A stretch of DNA of 64,000 bases from an uncultured Rhizobium sp. (GCA_945952415.1 CAMFIF010000001.1:124001-188000); one strand, 5' to 3'; counted from the first letter of the stretch, positions 17,461-27,207 are shown. The notes: generated by a model not told the origin, from the sequence alone. Numbers and translations: made by a program.

Positions 17461-18006
17461 ATGGCCTCTCCACAGCATGAGGAGCCTGATACCGTGGTTG
17501 CTGCTGCGATTTGCGCCATATTTCCGTTCTGCCTGGCAATGGCGGCTTTTAACGATCTGTTTTCCATGACGATCCCCAACCGGATCTCATTGATCATTCT
17601 CGCTGCCTTTCCGGTTGCCGCCTATATGGCCGGCGTTCCGCTTGCCGATATCGGTCTGCATCTCGCAGGCGGACTTCTCGTCTTTGCCATATGCCTCGGG
17701 CTTTTCGCCGCCAATGTCATGGGGGGAGGAGATGCCAAGCTGCTGACCGCCTGCGCGGTCTGGTTCGGCATCAACATGTCGCTCTTCGAATTCGCCGTCT
17801 ATGTCTCCCTCATCGGCGGCCTGCTGACGGTGTTGATCGTCATCCTGCGCTCCCAGGCCCAGACCATCCATGCCATCGGCATCGATCTGCCAAGCTCGGT
17901 TCTGATGGCGAAAAAGATCCCCTATGGCATTGCCATCGCGATCGGTGGCTTCATGGCCTATCCGAGCTCGCCGGTCGCCGCGCAGCTCCTCGGCCTCGCC
18001 TCGTAA
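17461..18006 (+). CDS. cpaA: Prepilin peptidase CpaA
   Basis: Membrane aspartyl peptidase of family A24 that cleaves the Flp pilin and TadE-like proteins after the leader Gly. The 181-residue product has about six hydrophobic segments and lacks the methylase domain of PilD, as is normal for TadV/CpaA. Catalytic residues are Asp32 in NDLFSMTIPN and Asp91 in GGGDAK. The ATG at 17461 lacks a good ribosome binding site, and its N-terminus (9 polar residues) may be slightly too long. It begins the plus-strand assembly cluster. Confidence 0.92.
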   Translation: MASPQHEEPDTVVAAAICAIFPFCLAMAAFNDLFSMTIPNRISLIILAAFPVAAYMAGVPLADIGLHLAGGLLVFAICLGLFAANVMGGGDAKLLTACAVWFGINMSLFEFAVYVSLIGGLLTVLIVILRSQAQTIHAIGIDLPSSVLMAKKIPYGIAIAIGGFMAYPSSPVAAQLLGLAS

Positions 18007-18104
18007 AAGAAATTTAACCAGCTTTGTAAGTAGGTTGTTAACCATAAAGAAAGGGTTTGCTGTTTTTCTGGAGCGAAGAATTCCGCTTCGTTCAAGGAAC
18101 AAAC

Positions 18105-18908
18105 ATGAAGCCCGCTCGCATCATTATTCTCGGAGTTGCCGTTGCAACCGCGGGTCTGGCCGGTTTTATCGCCCTCCAGATGGCGAGCCGCCCCGCGCCC
18201 GTGCAGCAGCAGGTCGTCGCCGAGAAGGAGCCCACGGTTAATGTCCTGGTGGCAGCCGACAACCTGCCCACCGGCACGCGCCTCCAGGCCCGGTCGCTGA
18301 CCTGGGCCGCCTGGCCGCAAAATGCCGTGGCCAACGGGTCGATCACCGATACGCAGCGCCCCAACGCGGTGGAAGAGCTGAAGGGCAGCGTCGTGCGCCT
18401 GCCGATCTTCTCCGGAGAGCCGGTGCGACCGGAAAAGATCGTGCAGGGCCAGGGCCCGACCATGTCCTCGCTGCTTCCTTCGGGCAAGCGGGCCGTCGCG
18501 ACCGAAATCAGCGTCGCCACAGGCGCCGGCGGCTTCATCCTTCCCAATGACCGCGTCGACGTGATCATGGTCCGCAAGGGCGATGACGGCGCCTTCATCA
18601 CCGAGACAGTCCTTTCCAACATCCGCGTGCTCGCCATCGACCAGCAGATCGAAGAGCGCAAGGACGAAACCCGCTCCGTCGTCGGCGCCACGGCCACGCT
18701 GGAGCTTACCCCCGACCAGGCCCGGGTTATCGCGGTTGCCCAGCAGATGGCCCAGCGTCTTTCCCTCGCCCTCCGTTCCGTCGCCGACAGCCAGGAGCCC
18801 GATACGGCCGCCCCCGGCTATCTGCTGACCGGGTCCGGCTCCAGTGCGATCCAGGTCATCAAGGCCGGGACGATCCAGAAGACCTCCAGCCTGCCTGCCA
18901 CGGAATAA
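18105..18908 (+). CDS. cpaB: Flp pilus assembly protein CpaB
   Basis: Pilus assembly protein RcpC/CpaB, 267 residues. An N-terminal membrane anchor (about 4-23) is followed by an SAF domain (about 45-105) and a CpaB C-terminal region, all periplasmic. In Tad systems it interacts with the secretin and is needed for piliation. The ATG at 18105 has AAGGA 6 bases upstream; an in-frame ATG at 18057 is rejected because it would put an unlikely extension before the anchor. cpaC follows after 12 bases. Confidence 0.93.
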   Translation: MKPARIIILGVAVATAGLAGFIALQMASRPAPVQQQVVAEKEPTVNVLVAADNLPTGTRLQARSLTWAAWPQNAVANGSITDTQRPNAVEELKGSVVRLPIFSGEPVRPEKIVQGQGPTMSSLLPSGKRAVATEISVATGAGGFILPNDRVDVIMVRKGDDGAFITETVLSNIRVLAIDQQIEERKDETRSVVGATATLELTPDQARVIAVAQQMAQRLSLALRSVADSQEPDTAAPGYLLTGSGSSAIQVIKAGTIQKTSSLPATE

Positions 18909-18920
18909 GGGAGACCGAAG

Positions 18921-20516
18921 ATGTCCTTCACGAAAACCATGCGCTCCACGCTTGCAGGCGGTCTGTCCTTCTGCCTTGCCCTTTCCGGCATTCCAGGCGC
19001 TTTCCTGCCCGCGAGCGGGCTTCTGCCGCAGGCATCCGCCGCTGCCGATGCAGTGGTGCGCATTGCCCAGGCAGGCCCCGGCGCCCACAAGCGCCTGAAG
19101 CTCGGCCTCAACAAGGCGATTGTCGTGGACCTGCCGGTCGATGCCCACGACATCCTCGTCTCCGATCCGCAGATGGCCGATGCGGTCACCCGCACCTCCC
19201 GGCGCATTTATCTCTTCGGCAAGACCGTCGGTCAGACCAACATCTTCATCTTCGGCCAGAACGGCGAGGAGATCGTCAGCCTCGACCTCGAAATCGAGCG
19301 CGACATCGCCGGCCTGCAGGACAATCTGCGCCGCTTCATTCCGGGCTCCGACATCAAGGTGGAGATCATCTCGGACAACGTCGTGCTGACCGGCACGGTG
19401 CGCACCCCGCAGGATGCGGCCCAGGCCGAACGCCTCACCTCCGCCTTCCTCAAGGGCGGTGAAGCGACGACCCGCAACCAGACGGCCACCGGCGGCAACA
19501 CCAATGGCGGCGTGGCGATCTTCGCCGAAGACCGCCAGCAGTCCCAGATCGTCAACCTCCTGACCATCGAGGGCGAGGACCAGGTGACGCTCAAGGTCAC
19601 GGTGGCAGAAGTCTCCCGCTCGGTTCTCAAGCAGCTTGGCTTCAGCGGCGCCATCGGCGGTTCGAACGGCGGCATCTCTTTCCGCAACCCGACCAATCTG
19701 GGCGCCTCGGGCGACTGGATGCCGCGCAACTTCCTGACGGGCGGCGTCGGCGGTCTCGATATCATGTCCTACATGAACGCCATGGAACAGGCAGGCGTCA
19801 TGCGCACGCTTGCCGAGCCCAGCCTCACCGCCATTTCCGGCGAACAGGCAAAGTTCAAGGTCGGCGGCGAGTTCCGCATGGCCAGCCGCCAGGATTTCAG
19901 CGACGGCAAGCAGAGCCGCGAATCGACGACCACGGAATATGGCATCGAGCTGAACTTCCGCCCGGTCGTGCTCTCGCCGGGCCGCATCAGCCTGCGTATC
20001 GAGACCAACGTCTCCGAACCCACTTTCGAAGGCTCCTTCGCATCGGCGGGGTCGGATACGGTTGCCACACCCTTCTTCAAGCCCCAGACGGATGCGGAAG
20101 CCTATGCCCGCGGCAAGTTCGCGCCGGGCGTCACCTATCTCGGTGTCCGCAAGCGTGAAGCCTCCACCAGCGTCGAACTGCCCTCTGGCGGCTCGATCGT
20201 CATCGCCGGTCTGGTGCGTGACGAAGTGCGCCAGGCCATGTCGGGCTTCCCCGGCCTCTCCAAGCTGCCGATCTTCGGCACGCTCTTCCGCTCGAAGGAT
20301 TTCCAGCGCAACGAGACCGAACTGGTCATCATTGCCACCCCCTATCTCGTCCGTCCGGTCGCCCGCGATCAGCTCGCCCGCCCGGATGACAATTTCAACC
20401 CCGCCAGTGACGCCGCCACTTTCTTCATGGACCGCGTGAACCGCGTCTATGGCCGGCGCCAGGATCAGGCGGCTGCCGGGCAGTATAACGGCGCCATCGG
20501 CTACATTTACAAGTGA
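18921..20516 (+). CDS. cpaC: Flp pilus outer-membrane secretin CpaC
   Basis: Secretin that forms the outer-membrane channel for the Flp pilus, 531 residues. A long signal peptide ends near residue 40. A pilus-formation N-terminal domain (about 55-130) is followed by a BON-like region (about 135-195) and the secretin core (about 230-490) with the conserved VPILGNIPGLGQLF-equivalent stretch (GFPGLSKLPIFGTLF, about 443-457). GGGAGACCGAAG precedes the ATG. The N-terminal domain is paralogous to that of the separate protein at 16005-16466. Confidence 0.94.
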   Translation: MSFTKTMRSTLAGGLSFCLALSGIPGAFLPASGLLPQASAAADAVVRIAQAGPGAHKRLKLGLNKAIVVDLPVDAHDILVSDPQMADAVTRTSRRIYLFGKTVGQTNIFIFGQNGEEIVSLDLEIERDIAGLQDNLRRFIPGSDIKVEIISDNVVLTGTVRTPQDAAQAERLTSAFLKGGEATTRNQTATGGNTNGGVAIFAEDRQQSQIVNLLTIEGEDQVTLKVTVAEVSRSVLKQLGFSGAIGGSNGGISFRNPTNLGASGDWMPRNFLTGGVGGLDIMSYMNAMEQAGVMRTLAEPSLTAISGEQAKFKVGGEFRMASRQDFSDGKQSRESTTTEYGIELNFRPVVLSPGRISLRIETNVSEPTFEGSFASAGSDTVATPFFKPQTDAEAYARGKFAPGVTYLGVRKREASTSVELPSGGSIVIAGLVRDEVRQAMSGFPGLSKLPIFGTLFRSKDFQRNETELVIIATPYLVRPVARDQLARPDDNFNPASDAATFFMDRVNRVYGRRQDQAAAGQYNGAIGYIYK

Positions 20517-20527
20517 GGGAGGCGGCC

Positions 20528-21244
20528 ATGCAGAAGAAGACGATCGTGAAGGCGCTTGACCTCCGGCTCTGGAAAGGAATTCGCATGGGCAAGGGCACGT
20601 TGATGCGCCTGTCGGCTCTGGGCCTTGCCGCCCTGGTGCTCCAGGCCTGCGGCACCCCGCAGGACGACCTGAAGACGGGCGGCATTCCCGACGATTACCG
20701 GACCCGTCACCCGATTTCGCTCGCCGAAGTGCAGCAGTCGATCGACATCCCGGTCGCCTCCGGCGATCGCGCAATGACGATCGGAACGCAGGATGTGGTG
20801 AGCGGCTTCCTCGCGGAATACGCCCATCAGGCCTCGGGCGTGCTGACGATCCAGTATCCGTCCGGTTCGGTCAACGCGGCCGCAGCGCAGGGCATGCGCC
20901 GGCAGTTCCGCCAGCTTGCCATCCAGTCCGGCATTCCGCCGCAGCGCATCGCGGAAGTCACCTATCAGGCTCCGCCGGAAGGTGGGCTGGCCCCCGTGCG
21001 CATGAGCTTCAACTCGGTCAAGGCCACCACCGAACAGTGCGGCCAGTGGCCGAGCGATATCCTGCACGATTCGGATAACCGCAACTGGGAGAACTTCGGC
21101 TGCGCGACCCAGAACAATCTGGCCGCCCAGATCGCCAATCCCACGGATCTCGTCGCGCCGCGCATCATGACGCCGATCGATGCGAAGCGCCGCACCACGG
21201 TCATCGGCAATTATCGCGACGGCAAGTCGACCGCCAGCAACTAA
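20528..21244 (+). CDS. cpaD: Pilus assembly lipoprotein CpaD
   Basis: Probable outer-membrane lipoprotein of the Tad system, thought to act as a pilotin or partner of the CpaC secretin; 238 residues. The lipobox LVLQAC places the lipidated Cys at residue 41 from the ATG at 20528 (GAGGGAGG upstream). A second start at 20585 (residue 20) also has a good AAAGGA site and would give a more usual 21-residue signal peptide, so the start is uncertain. The domain after residue 60 matches the CpaD family, with two conserved Cys in EQCGQW and NFGCATQNNLAAQ. Confidence 0.9.
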   Translation: MQKKTIVKALDLRLWKGIRMGKGTLMRLSALGLAALVLQACGTPQDDLKTGGIPDDYRTRHPISLAEVQQSIDIPVASGDRAMTIGTQDVVSGFLAEYAHQASGVLTIQYPSGSVNAAAAQGMRRQFRQLAIQSGIPPQRIAEVTYQAPPEGGLAPVRMSFNSVKATTEQCGQWPSDILHDSDNRNWENFGCATQNNLAAQIANPTDLVAPRIMTPIDAKRRTTVIGNYRDGKSTASN

Positions 21245-21277
21245 GACCGCTTGAACGGCATAGGACAGGATTGAACC

Positions 21278-22570
21278 ATGAGCGCGATAGACTACGAGAT
21301 CAGAGGCAACGGCCTGGAAGAACCCGTGGCTGCCGAGGCCGTGTCTTACAGCGACCTCGAGGCCCTGAGGCCGCTGCCGCGAATCTCCATCCACGCCTTC
21401 TGCGAAACCGCAGAAACCCAGGCGGTCATCGAGCGGCTTCAGCATGACCGGCGCATGGCCAAGGTCAATCTCCGGATCACCGCCGGTGGCATCGGTGCGG
21501 CTGCCAACATGTTTGCCAGCACGCCCACGCCGAACCTGCTCATCCTCGAAACCAGCACCGAGCCCGGCAATATCCTGCATGAGCTGAGCCCGCTTGCCGA
21601 AGTCTGCGATCCCTCCACCAAGGTGGTGCTGATCGGCCGCTATAACGACATCTCGCTCTATCGGGAGCTGATGCGCAATGGCATTTCCGAATATATCGTC
21701 TCGCCGGTCGGCATGGCCGAGCTGATGGCCGCAATCTCCGCCATCTTCGTCGATCCCGATGCCGAGCCGCTCGGCCGCAGCATCGCCTTCCTTGGTGCCA
21801 AGGGCGGCACGGGCTCCTCGACGGTCGCCCATAACTGTGCCTTCGGCATTTCCTCGCTCTTTTCGACCGAAGTCATCCTGGCCGATCTCGATCTGCCCTA
21901 CGGCACGGCCAACATCAATTTCGACCAGGACCCGGCCCAGGGCATGGCCGAAGCGGTCTTTTCGCCGGAAAGGCTCGACGAGGTCTTCCTCGACCGCCTG
22001 CTGACCAAATGTTCCGAACATCTGTCGCTGCTCGCCGCCCCCTCGATGCTCGACCGGCCCTATGATTTCGATCGCATGGCCTTCCAGCCTGTCATCGAAG
22101 TGCTCCAGCGCAGCGTACCAGTGACCGTCCTCGATGTGCCGCATATGTGGTCTGACTGGACGCGCACCGTGCTCGGCGAGGCTGATGAGGTGGTCATCAC
22201 CGCGGTGCCCGACCTCGCCAATCTGCGCAATGCGAAGAACCTCGTCGACAGCCTCAAGCGTCTGCGCCCCAATGACAAGCCGCCGCATCTCATCCTCAAC
22301 CAGGTGGGCATGCCCAAGCGGCCGGAAATCTCCGTCGCCGAATTCTGCGAGCCGCTGGAGATGGAGGCGGTTGCCATCATTCCCTTCGACGCGCCGCTTT
22401 TCGGCAGCGCCGCCAACAGCGGCCGGATGATTTCGGAAATGGATGCGAAGTCGCCGACCGCCGAGACCTTCTCCCAGCTCGCCCATCTCCTGACCGGTCG
22501 GGCGACGATCAAGAAGGGCAAGAAGGGCGGCGGCCTGGGGCGGATGATGTCGCTCCTCAAGCGCAGGTAA
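21278..22570 (+). CDS. cpaE: Pilus assembly ATPase-like protein CpaE (TadZ)
   Basis: Localisation factor for the pilus machine, 430 residues: an N-terminal receiver-like domain (about 40-155) fused to a ParA/MinD-like domain (about 165-400). The deviant Walker A reads GAKGGTGSST near residues 172-181. It keeps the signature Lys of the ParA/MinD class, but the usual second Lys before the Ser/Thr is replaced by Ser, as reported for some TadZ proteins, so ATP hydrolysis may be weak. In Caulobacter CpaE directs the secretin to the pole. The start has AGGA upstream. Confidence 0.92.
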   Translation: MSAIDYEIRGNGLEEPVAAEAVSYSDLEALRPLPRISIHAFCETAETQAVIERLQHDRRMAKVNLRITAGGIGAAANMFASTPTPNLLILETSTEPGNILHELSPLAEVCDPSTKVVLIGRYNDISLYRELMRNGISEYIVSPVGMAELMAAISAIFVDPDAEPLGRSIAFLGAKGGTGSSTVAHNCAFGISSLFSTEVILADLDLPYGTANINFDQDPAQGMAEAVFSPERLDEVFLDRLLTKCSEHLSLLAAPSMLDRPYDFDRMAFQPVIEVLQRSVPVTVLDVPHMWSDWTRTVLGEADEVVITAVPDLANLRNAKNLVDSLKRLRPNDKPPHLILNQVGMPKRPEISVAEFCEPLEMEAVAIIPFDAPLFGSAANSGRMISEMDAKSPTAETFSQLAHLLTGRATIKKGKKGGGLGRMMSLLKRR

Positions 22571-22600
22571 TCGGTTTTTGTGAAAGCGGGAAGTTAAGGT

Positions 22601-24073
22601 ATGTTTGGCAAGCGTGGCTCAGAAGGAAATGGGAAGTCGGGCGCACTGGCTTCGGCTGCCCCGCCGCCGGTGCAGGCCGCGGCCCCCGTTGCGCCCATCC
22701 TGAAGGAACCCCTCCAGGATGACGGGCGCCAGTCGCTCGCCCCCCCGCCGCTCGCCCCGGCGCCAGGCCCGAAGAAGCGGCCCCAGCGCACCGAAAGCTA
22801 CTACGACACCAAGGCGCAAGTCTTCTCCGCCCTGATCGACACGATCGACCTGTCGCAGCTCTCCAAGCTCGACGGCGAGAGCGCGCGGGAGGAAATCCGC
22901 GATATCGTCAACGATATCATCACGATCAAGAACTTCGCCATGTCCATTTCCGAGCAGGAGGAACTGCTCGAGGACATCTGCAACGACGTTCTCGGTTTCG
23001 GCCCCCTGGAGCCGCTCCTGGCGCGCGATGACATTGCCGACATCATGGTGAACGGCGCCGGCCAGACCTTCATCGAAGTGGGTGGCAAGACGATCGAATC
23101 CGACATCCGCTTCCGCGACAATTCCCAGCTCCTGTCCATCTGCCAGCGCATCGTATCCCAGGTAGGCCGTCGCGTCGATGAATCGAGCCCGATCTGCGAC
23201 GCCCGTCTTCCCGACGGCTCGCGCGTCAACGTCATCGCCCCGCCGCTGTCGATCGACGGTCCGGCGCTCACCATTCGTAAGTTCAAAAAGGACAAGCTCA
23301 CCCTCGACCAGCTGGTGAAATTCGGCGCGATCACGCCGGAGGGCGCCACCATCCTGCAGATCATCGGGCGCGTGCGCTGCAACGTGGTCATCTCCGGCGG
23401 CACCGGCTCGGGCAAGACCACGCTTCTGAACTGCCTCACCCGCTACATCGATACGGATGAGCGCGTCATCACCTGCGAGGATACGGCGGAACTCCAGCTC
23501 CAGCAGCCCCATGTGGTGCGCCTGGAAACCCGCCCGCCGAACATCGAAGGCGAAGGCGAGATCACCATGCGCGATCTCATCAAGAACTGCCTTCGTATGA
23601 GACCGGAACGCATCATCGTCGGCGAAGTGCGTGGCGCGGAGGTGTTCGACCTCCTGCAGGCAATGAACACCGGCCATGACGGCTCCATGGGCACCATCCA
23701 CGCCAACACGCCGCGCGAGTGCCTGAGCCGTATGGAATCGATGATCGCCATGGGCGGCTACACCCTGCCGGCCAAGACGGTGCGCGAAATCATCTCCAAC
23801 TCGGTCGACATCATCATCCAGGCCGCGCGTCTGCGCGACGGTTCGCGCCGCATCACCCACATCACCGAAGTCATGGGCATGGAAGGGGATGTGATCATCA
23901 CCCAGGACCTGCTGCGCTACGAGATCGACGGGGAAGACGAGCGCGGAAAACTGATCGGCCGCCATGTCTCGACCGGCATCGGCAAGCCGCATTTCTGGGA
24001 TCGCGCCCGCTACTACAATGAAGAACGCCGTCTCGCCCAGGCCCTTGAGGAGCTGGAAAAGAAGTCGAAGTAA
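22601..24073 (+). CDS. cpaF: Pilus assembly ATPase CpaF (TadA)
   Basis: Cytoplasmic hexameric secretion ATPase of the type II/IV family that drives Flp pilus assembly, 490 residues. After a Pro/Ala-rich N-terminal linker (about 10-70), the CpaF core carries Walker [10 protein letters not shown] (about 266-274), the Asp box near 288-293, Walker B in [12 protein letters not shown] (about 335-346) and a His box [16 protein letters not shown] lies just before the ATG. It should act on the TadB/TadC platform proteins encoded next. Confidence 0.95.
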   Translation: MFGKRGSEGNGKSGALASAAPPPVQAAAPVAPILKEPLQDDGRQSLAPPPLAPAPGPKKRPQRTESYYDTKAQVFSALIDTIDLSQLSKLDGESAREEIRDIVNDIITIKNFAMSISEQEELLEDICNDVLGFGPLEPLLARDDIADIMVNGAGQTFIEVGGKTIESDIRFRDNSQLLSICQRIVSQVGRRVDESSPICDARLPDGSRVNVIAPPLSIDGPALTIRKFKKDKLTLDQLVKFGAITPEGATILQIIGRVRCNVVISGGTGSGKTTLLNCLTRYIDTDERVITCEDTAELQLQQPHVVRLETRPPNIEGEGEITMRDLIKNCLRMRPERIIVGEVRGAEVFDLLQAMNTGHDGSMGTIHANTPRECLSRMESMIAMGGYTLPAKTVREIISNSVDIIIQAARLRDGSRRITHITEVMGMEGDVIITQDLLRYEIDGEDERGKLIGRHVSTGIGKPHFWDRARYYNEERRLAQALEELEKKSK

Positions 24074-24091
24074 AGTCAGGATCACCGGGTT

Positions 24092-25090
24092 ATGGATATC
24101 AATGTCATTGCAATCATCCTACTCGCTGCAATTTCTGCGGCGGCGGTGTCCTATGGCATTCTCTTCACCCGCATCGAGACGGAAAAGAAGACCGAGGGCC
24201 GCATGGCCCGGGTCAAGTCGGCCGAAACCGACCGCAACAAGGTCAAGGCCGCCCGCGACCGCGTGCAGGACCTCGCCAAACGCCGAAAGTCGATCCAGGA
24301 CGACCTGAAGGCGCTCGAAAAGCGCCAGCAGGAGAACAACAAGAAGAACCTGACGATCAAGGCCCGCATCGGCCAGGCGGGCCTGAAGCTCACGCCGCCC
24401 CAGTTCTATGTCATGAGCATCGGCGTCGGCCTCGTGGCTTTCGTCTTCGGACTGATGTTCGGGCTGTCCCTCATCATGTCCCTCGGCATTGCCTTTGTAC
24501 TCGCTTTCGGCCTGCCGCGCTGGGTGCTCGGCTACCTTATCAAGCGGCGCAAGAACAAATTCCTCGACGAATTGCCGAACTCGCTGGACGTCATGGTCCG
24601 TTCGATCAAGTCGGGCCTGCCGCTCAACGATGCGCTGCGCCTGATCGCCCAGGAGGGCCAGGAGCCGGTGAAGGGCGAATTCCGCAAGGTGGTGGAGGCG
24701 CAGGCCGTCGGCCTCAGCATTCCCGAGGCGGTAAACCGCATGTACCAGGCTTTCCCGATGCAGGAGCTGAACTTCTTCTCGATCGTGATCGCCATCCAGT
24801 CGCAGGCGGGCGGCAACCTCTCGGAAGCGCTTTCCAACCTGTCCAAGGTGCTGCGCGAGCGGCGCAAGATGAAGCAGAAGATCGCGGCCGTTTCCATGGA
24901 AGCCAAGGCGTCTGCCGCCATCATCGGCTCGCTGCCCTTCATCGTGGCGATCCTCGTCTATCTGACCTCGCCGGATTACATCAAGATCCTCTTCGTCGAT
25001 CCGCGGGGTCACCTGATCCTCGGCTTTTCGGGCATCTGGATGTCGATCGGCGTCATCGTCATGCGCAACATGATCAATTTCGAGATCTGA
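24092..25090 (+). CDS. tadB: Flp pilus platform protein TadB
   Basis: Inner-membrane platform protein with a type II secretion F domain, 332 residues. It has an N-terminal membrane segment (about 3-22), a charged, probably coiled-coil region (about 30-92), a pair of membrane helices (about 103-145), the cytoplasmic GspF domain with DELPNSLDVMVRSIKSG (about 162-178), and C-terminal membrane segments. Equivalent to CpaG of Caulobacter and CtpH of Agrobacterium. It interacts with CpaF and TadC. The gene follows cpaF by 18 bases. Confidence 0.92.
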   Translation: MDINVIAIILLAAISAAAVSYGILFTRIETEKKTEGRMARVKSAETDRNKVKAARDRVQDLAKRRKSIQDDLKALEKRQQENNKKNLTIKARIGQAGLKLTPPQFYVMSIGVGLVAFVFGLMFGLSLIMSLGIAFVLAFGLPRWVLGYLIKRRKNKFLDELPNSLDVMVRSIKSGLPLNDALRLIAQEGQEPVKGEFRKVVEAQAVGLSIPEAVNRMYQAFPMQELNFFSIVIAIQSQAGGNLSEALSNLSKVLRERRKMKQKIAAVSMEAKASAAIIGSLPFIVAILVYLTSPDYIKILFVDPRGHLILGFSGIWMSIGVIVMRNMINFEI

Positions 25091-25102
25091 GGAGAGTCGT
25101 CC

Positions 25103-26092
25103 ATGTCCGAGGAACTCGCCACCCGATTGACCGATCCCGCCTTGGTTCTGGCGATCCTGGTCGCCATTTCCGTCTTCGCCACGCTCTATACGCTGGTCGG
25201 GCCCTATTTCGCCCGGGGCGATCTCGACAAGCGCATGAAGGCGGTCTCGACCGAGCGCGACCTGATCCGCGCCCGCGAGCGCGCCCGTGCAACCGCTGAG
25301 GCAGCGGCCAGCCGCGGCAGCCTGCGCGGGCAGAAGAACAGATCCGCAAGCACCATCGTGGAGCGCTTCAACCTGCGCAAGGCGCTGGTCGACGAGAACA
25401 CGATGAACAAGCTGCGCGCCGCCGGCTTCCGCTCGCAGAACGCACTGAACATCTTCCTGGCCGCCCGCTTTCTCCTGCCCTTCCTGTTCCTGGCACTCGG
25501 CATCCTCTTCATCTTCGGCCTTGGCTATCTTGAAAAGAAGCCTTTCATGGTGCGCACGCTGGTGGTCGCGGTGGTTGGCTATGTCGGCTTCTACCTGCCC
25601 AACCTCTTTGTTTCCAACACGACCACCAAGCGCCAGAAGTCGATCAAGCGGGCCTGGCCCGACAGTCTCGACCTCATCCTGATCTGCGTCGAATCCGGTA
25701 TTTCCATCGAGGCCGCCATGCGCCGCGTGTCGGAGGAAATGGTGGAGCAGTCGCCGGAACTGGCCGAGGAAATGGTGCTGACCACCGCCGAACTCTCCTT
25801 CCTGCAGGAACGCCGGCAGGCCTATGAAAACCTCGCCAACCGCACCCAGCTCGACATGGTCAAGAGCGTCACCCAGGCCCTCATCCAGGCGGAGCGCTAT
25901 GGTACGCCCATTGCCCAGGCGCTGCGCGTGCTGGCCCAGGAAAGCCGTGACGACCGCATGGCCGAAGCCGAGAAGAAGGCCGCCGCCCTGCCGCCGAAGC
26001 TGACCGTGCCGATGATCCTCTTCTTCCTGCCCGTGCTCATGGCCGTCATTCTGGGACCGGCCGGCATTCAGATCGCCCATACCTTTAAGTAA
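25103..26092 (+). CDS. tadC: Flp pilus platform protein TadC
   Basis: Second GspF-domain inner-membrane protein of the Tad platform, 329 residues. It has an N-terminal membrane segment (about 10-30), a basic region, a helix pair near 113-172, the F domain with DSLDLILICVESGISIEAAMR-like sequence (about 189-209), and C-terminal hydrophobic helices. It is equivalent to CpaH. GAGGAGAGTCGTCC precedes the ATG, 12 bases after tadB. It is the last gene of the plus-strand cluster and ends at a bidirectional terminator. Confidence 0.92.
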   Translation: MSEELATRLTDPALVLAILVAISVFATLYTLVGPYFARGDLDKRMKAVSTERDLIRARERARATAEAAASRGSLRGQKNRSASTIVERFNLRKALVDENTMNKLRAAGFRSQNALNIFLAARFLLPFLFLALGILFIFGLGYLEKKPFMVRTLVVAVVGYVGFYLPNLFVSNTTTKRQKSIKRAWPDSLDLILICVESGISIEAAMRRVSEEMVEQSPELAEEMVLTTAELSFLQERRQAYENLANRTQLDMVKSVTQALIQAERYGTPIAQALRVLAQESRDDRMAEAEKKAAALPPKLTVPMILFFLPVLMAVILGPAGIQIAHTFK

Positions 26093-26142
26093 GGCCCCGC
26101 GCCGGAAGGGTGTTTTCCGGCGGAGCGGGAAACGTGGGAGAA

Positions 26143-26180
26143 AAAAAGTAAGGGCCGGATCGATCGATCCGGCCCTTTCC
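26143..26180. terminator. Bidirectional terminator between tadC and tadD
   Basis: A perfect 26-base palindrome (26151-26176, half-site AGGGCCGGATCGA) lies between the convergent genes. On the minus strand it is followed by a run of T (complement of AAAAAAA at 26141-26147), which makes it a strong terminator for tadD; on the plus strand the T tract is short. Confidence 0.85.
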
Positions 26181-26237
26181 GTCTGTCATCGCTATAGGTT
26201 TTAGCACCGCGATCTTACGGCACGACGGCCGGGAAAA

Positions 26238-27074
26238 TCAGTTCGTGGCGCTTGCCTTCTTGCCCTTTTCGTCCTGGGCAAGCTTCGACCAGGCATTCTG
26301 TTGAGAGAGCATGGAGCGCAGATAGGTGACATTGGCGCTGGCCTGCTGCGGATCGAGTTCGCGCGTCGCGATCTGCTCGGCTTCGCTGAAGCGGCCTTGC
26401 AGACCGACGACGAGGGCGAGGTTCTGGCGTACGCGGCTGTCGGCATCCGGCTGGGAGGAGGCGGTGCGCAGATAGGTTTCTGCGGTTTTCGCGTCGCCGG
26501 TCAGCAGATAGGACATGCCGAGATTGGAAAGAACTGTCGGATCGTTCGGCTTGATGTCGAGCGCGGAGCGATAGGCGCTGCGCGCCTCGTCCGTCCGGCC
26601 CATCTGGTCGAGAACGGCGCCACGGGCGGATTCGAGCCGCCAGTCGGGCCGGTCCGGCGTCTGGGCGCGCTCGATGGTGGCGAGCGCCTGTTCGAGCTGT
26701 CCTGCACTGGCCTGAGCCTTGCCATAGGCGGCGAGAACCTCGCGGTCCGTGGGATAATTGATTGCCACCTGCTGCATCACGGCGAGCGCCTGGCTGTTCT
26801 TGCCGGTCATCCGGAGCAGATTGGCATAGTTCAGGCCCGCATTGCGGTCCTTTGGACTTTTTTCATAAGCTCGTCCGATACTCTCCTCGGCCTGGCGTAG
26901 TTCGACCTCGTTCATTTCCTCCACCGGCTTGGAAAAGGAGCGGCTGATCGAACCCGTCGTCAGGTTGCTCCGGCCGGTCGTGCTGCAACCCGCCAAGGAA
27001 AGGGTACAAAAGACAACGCAAACCCCCTGAAGAAGACGGCGCCCGCCCGGTGTCCTGTACGCCAAAGCTGTCAT
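26238..27074 (-). CDS. tadD: TadD-like TPR lipoprotein
   Basis: Tetratricopeptide-repeat protein of the Tad system, 278 residues. The lipobox LAGC puts the lipidated Cys at residue 30, after a signal peptide. About four to five TPR units fill residues 60-240, with recognisable helix pairs such as the NLGMSYLLTGDAKTAETYL stretch. TadD proteins are proposed to assist secretin or pilus assembly at the outer membrane. The ATG at 27074 has AGGGG 9 bases upstream; the longer frame from 27209 is rejected. It faces tadC. Confidence 0.88.
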   Translation of the reverse strand: MTALAYRTPGGRRLLQGVCVVFCTLSLAGCSTTGRSNLTTGSISRSFSKPVEEMNEVELRQAEESIGRAYEKSPKDRNAGLNYANLLRMTGKNSQALAVMQQVAINYPTDREVLAAYGKAQASAGQLEQALATIERAQTPDRPDWRLESARGAVLDQMGRTDEARSAYRSALDIKPNDPTVLSNLGMSYLLTGDAKTAETYLRTASSQPDADSRVRQNLALVVGLQGRFSEAEQIATRELDPQQASANVTYLRSMLSQQNAWSKLAQDEKGKKASATN

Positions 27075-27157
27075 CTGAAAAGCCCCTGGAATGAACTGGC
27101 GCGGATGCTTGCCGAATCCCTGCGCCACACCTGGGGTCAAGAAATATTCTGTTAACC

Positions 27158-27172
27158 TTAACGGACGGTTAA
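27158..27172. promoter_or_regulatory. CtrA-like site between tadD and the aminopeptidase gene
   Basis: The sequence TTAA-N7-TTAA (TTAACGGACGGTTAA) matches the core of the CtrA binding consensus of alphaproteobacteria. It lies 35 bases before the aminopeptidase start and 84 bases before the divergent tadD start, so it could serve either gene. The match is exact, but the motif is short. Confidence 0.45.
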
Positions 27173-27207
27173 AAGCCCCGCCCTGCCCGAAGACCGAAAG
27201 AAACATC

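Noticed and set aside
17958..20774. 938-residue open frame on the minus strand across cpaB-cpaC-cpaD
   Set aside because: It is the antisense of three clear pilus genes; the composition (Gly/Ala/Arg/Asp-rich without domain structure) is that of a GC-rich shadow frame.
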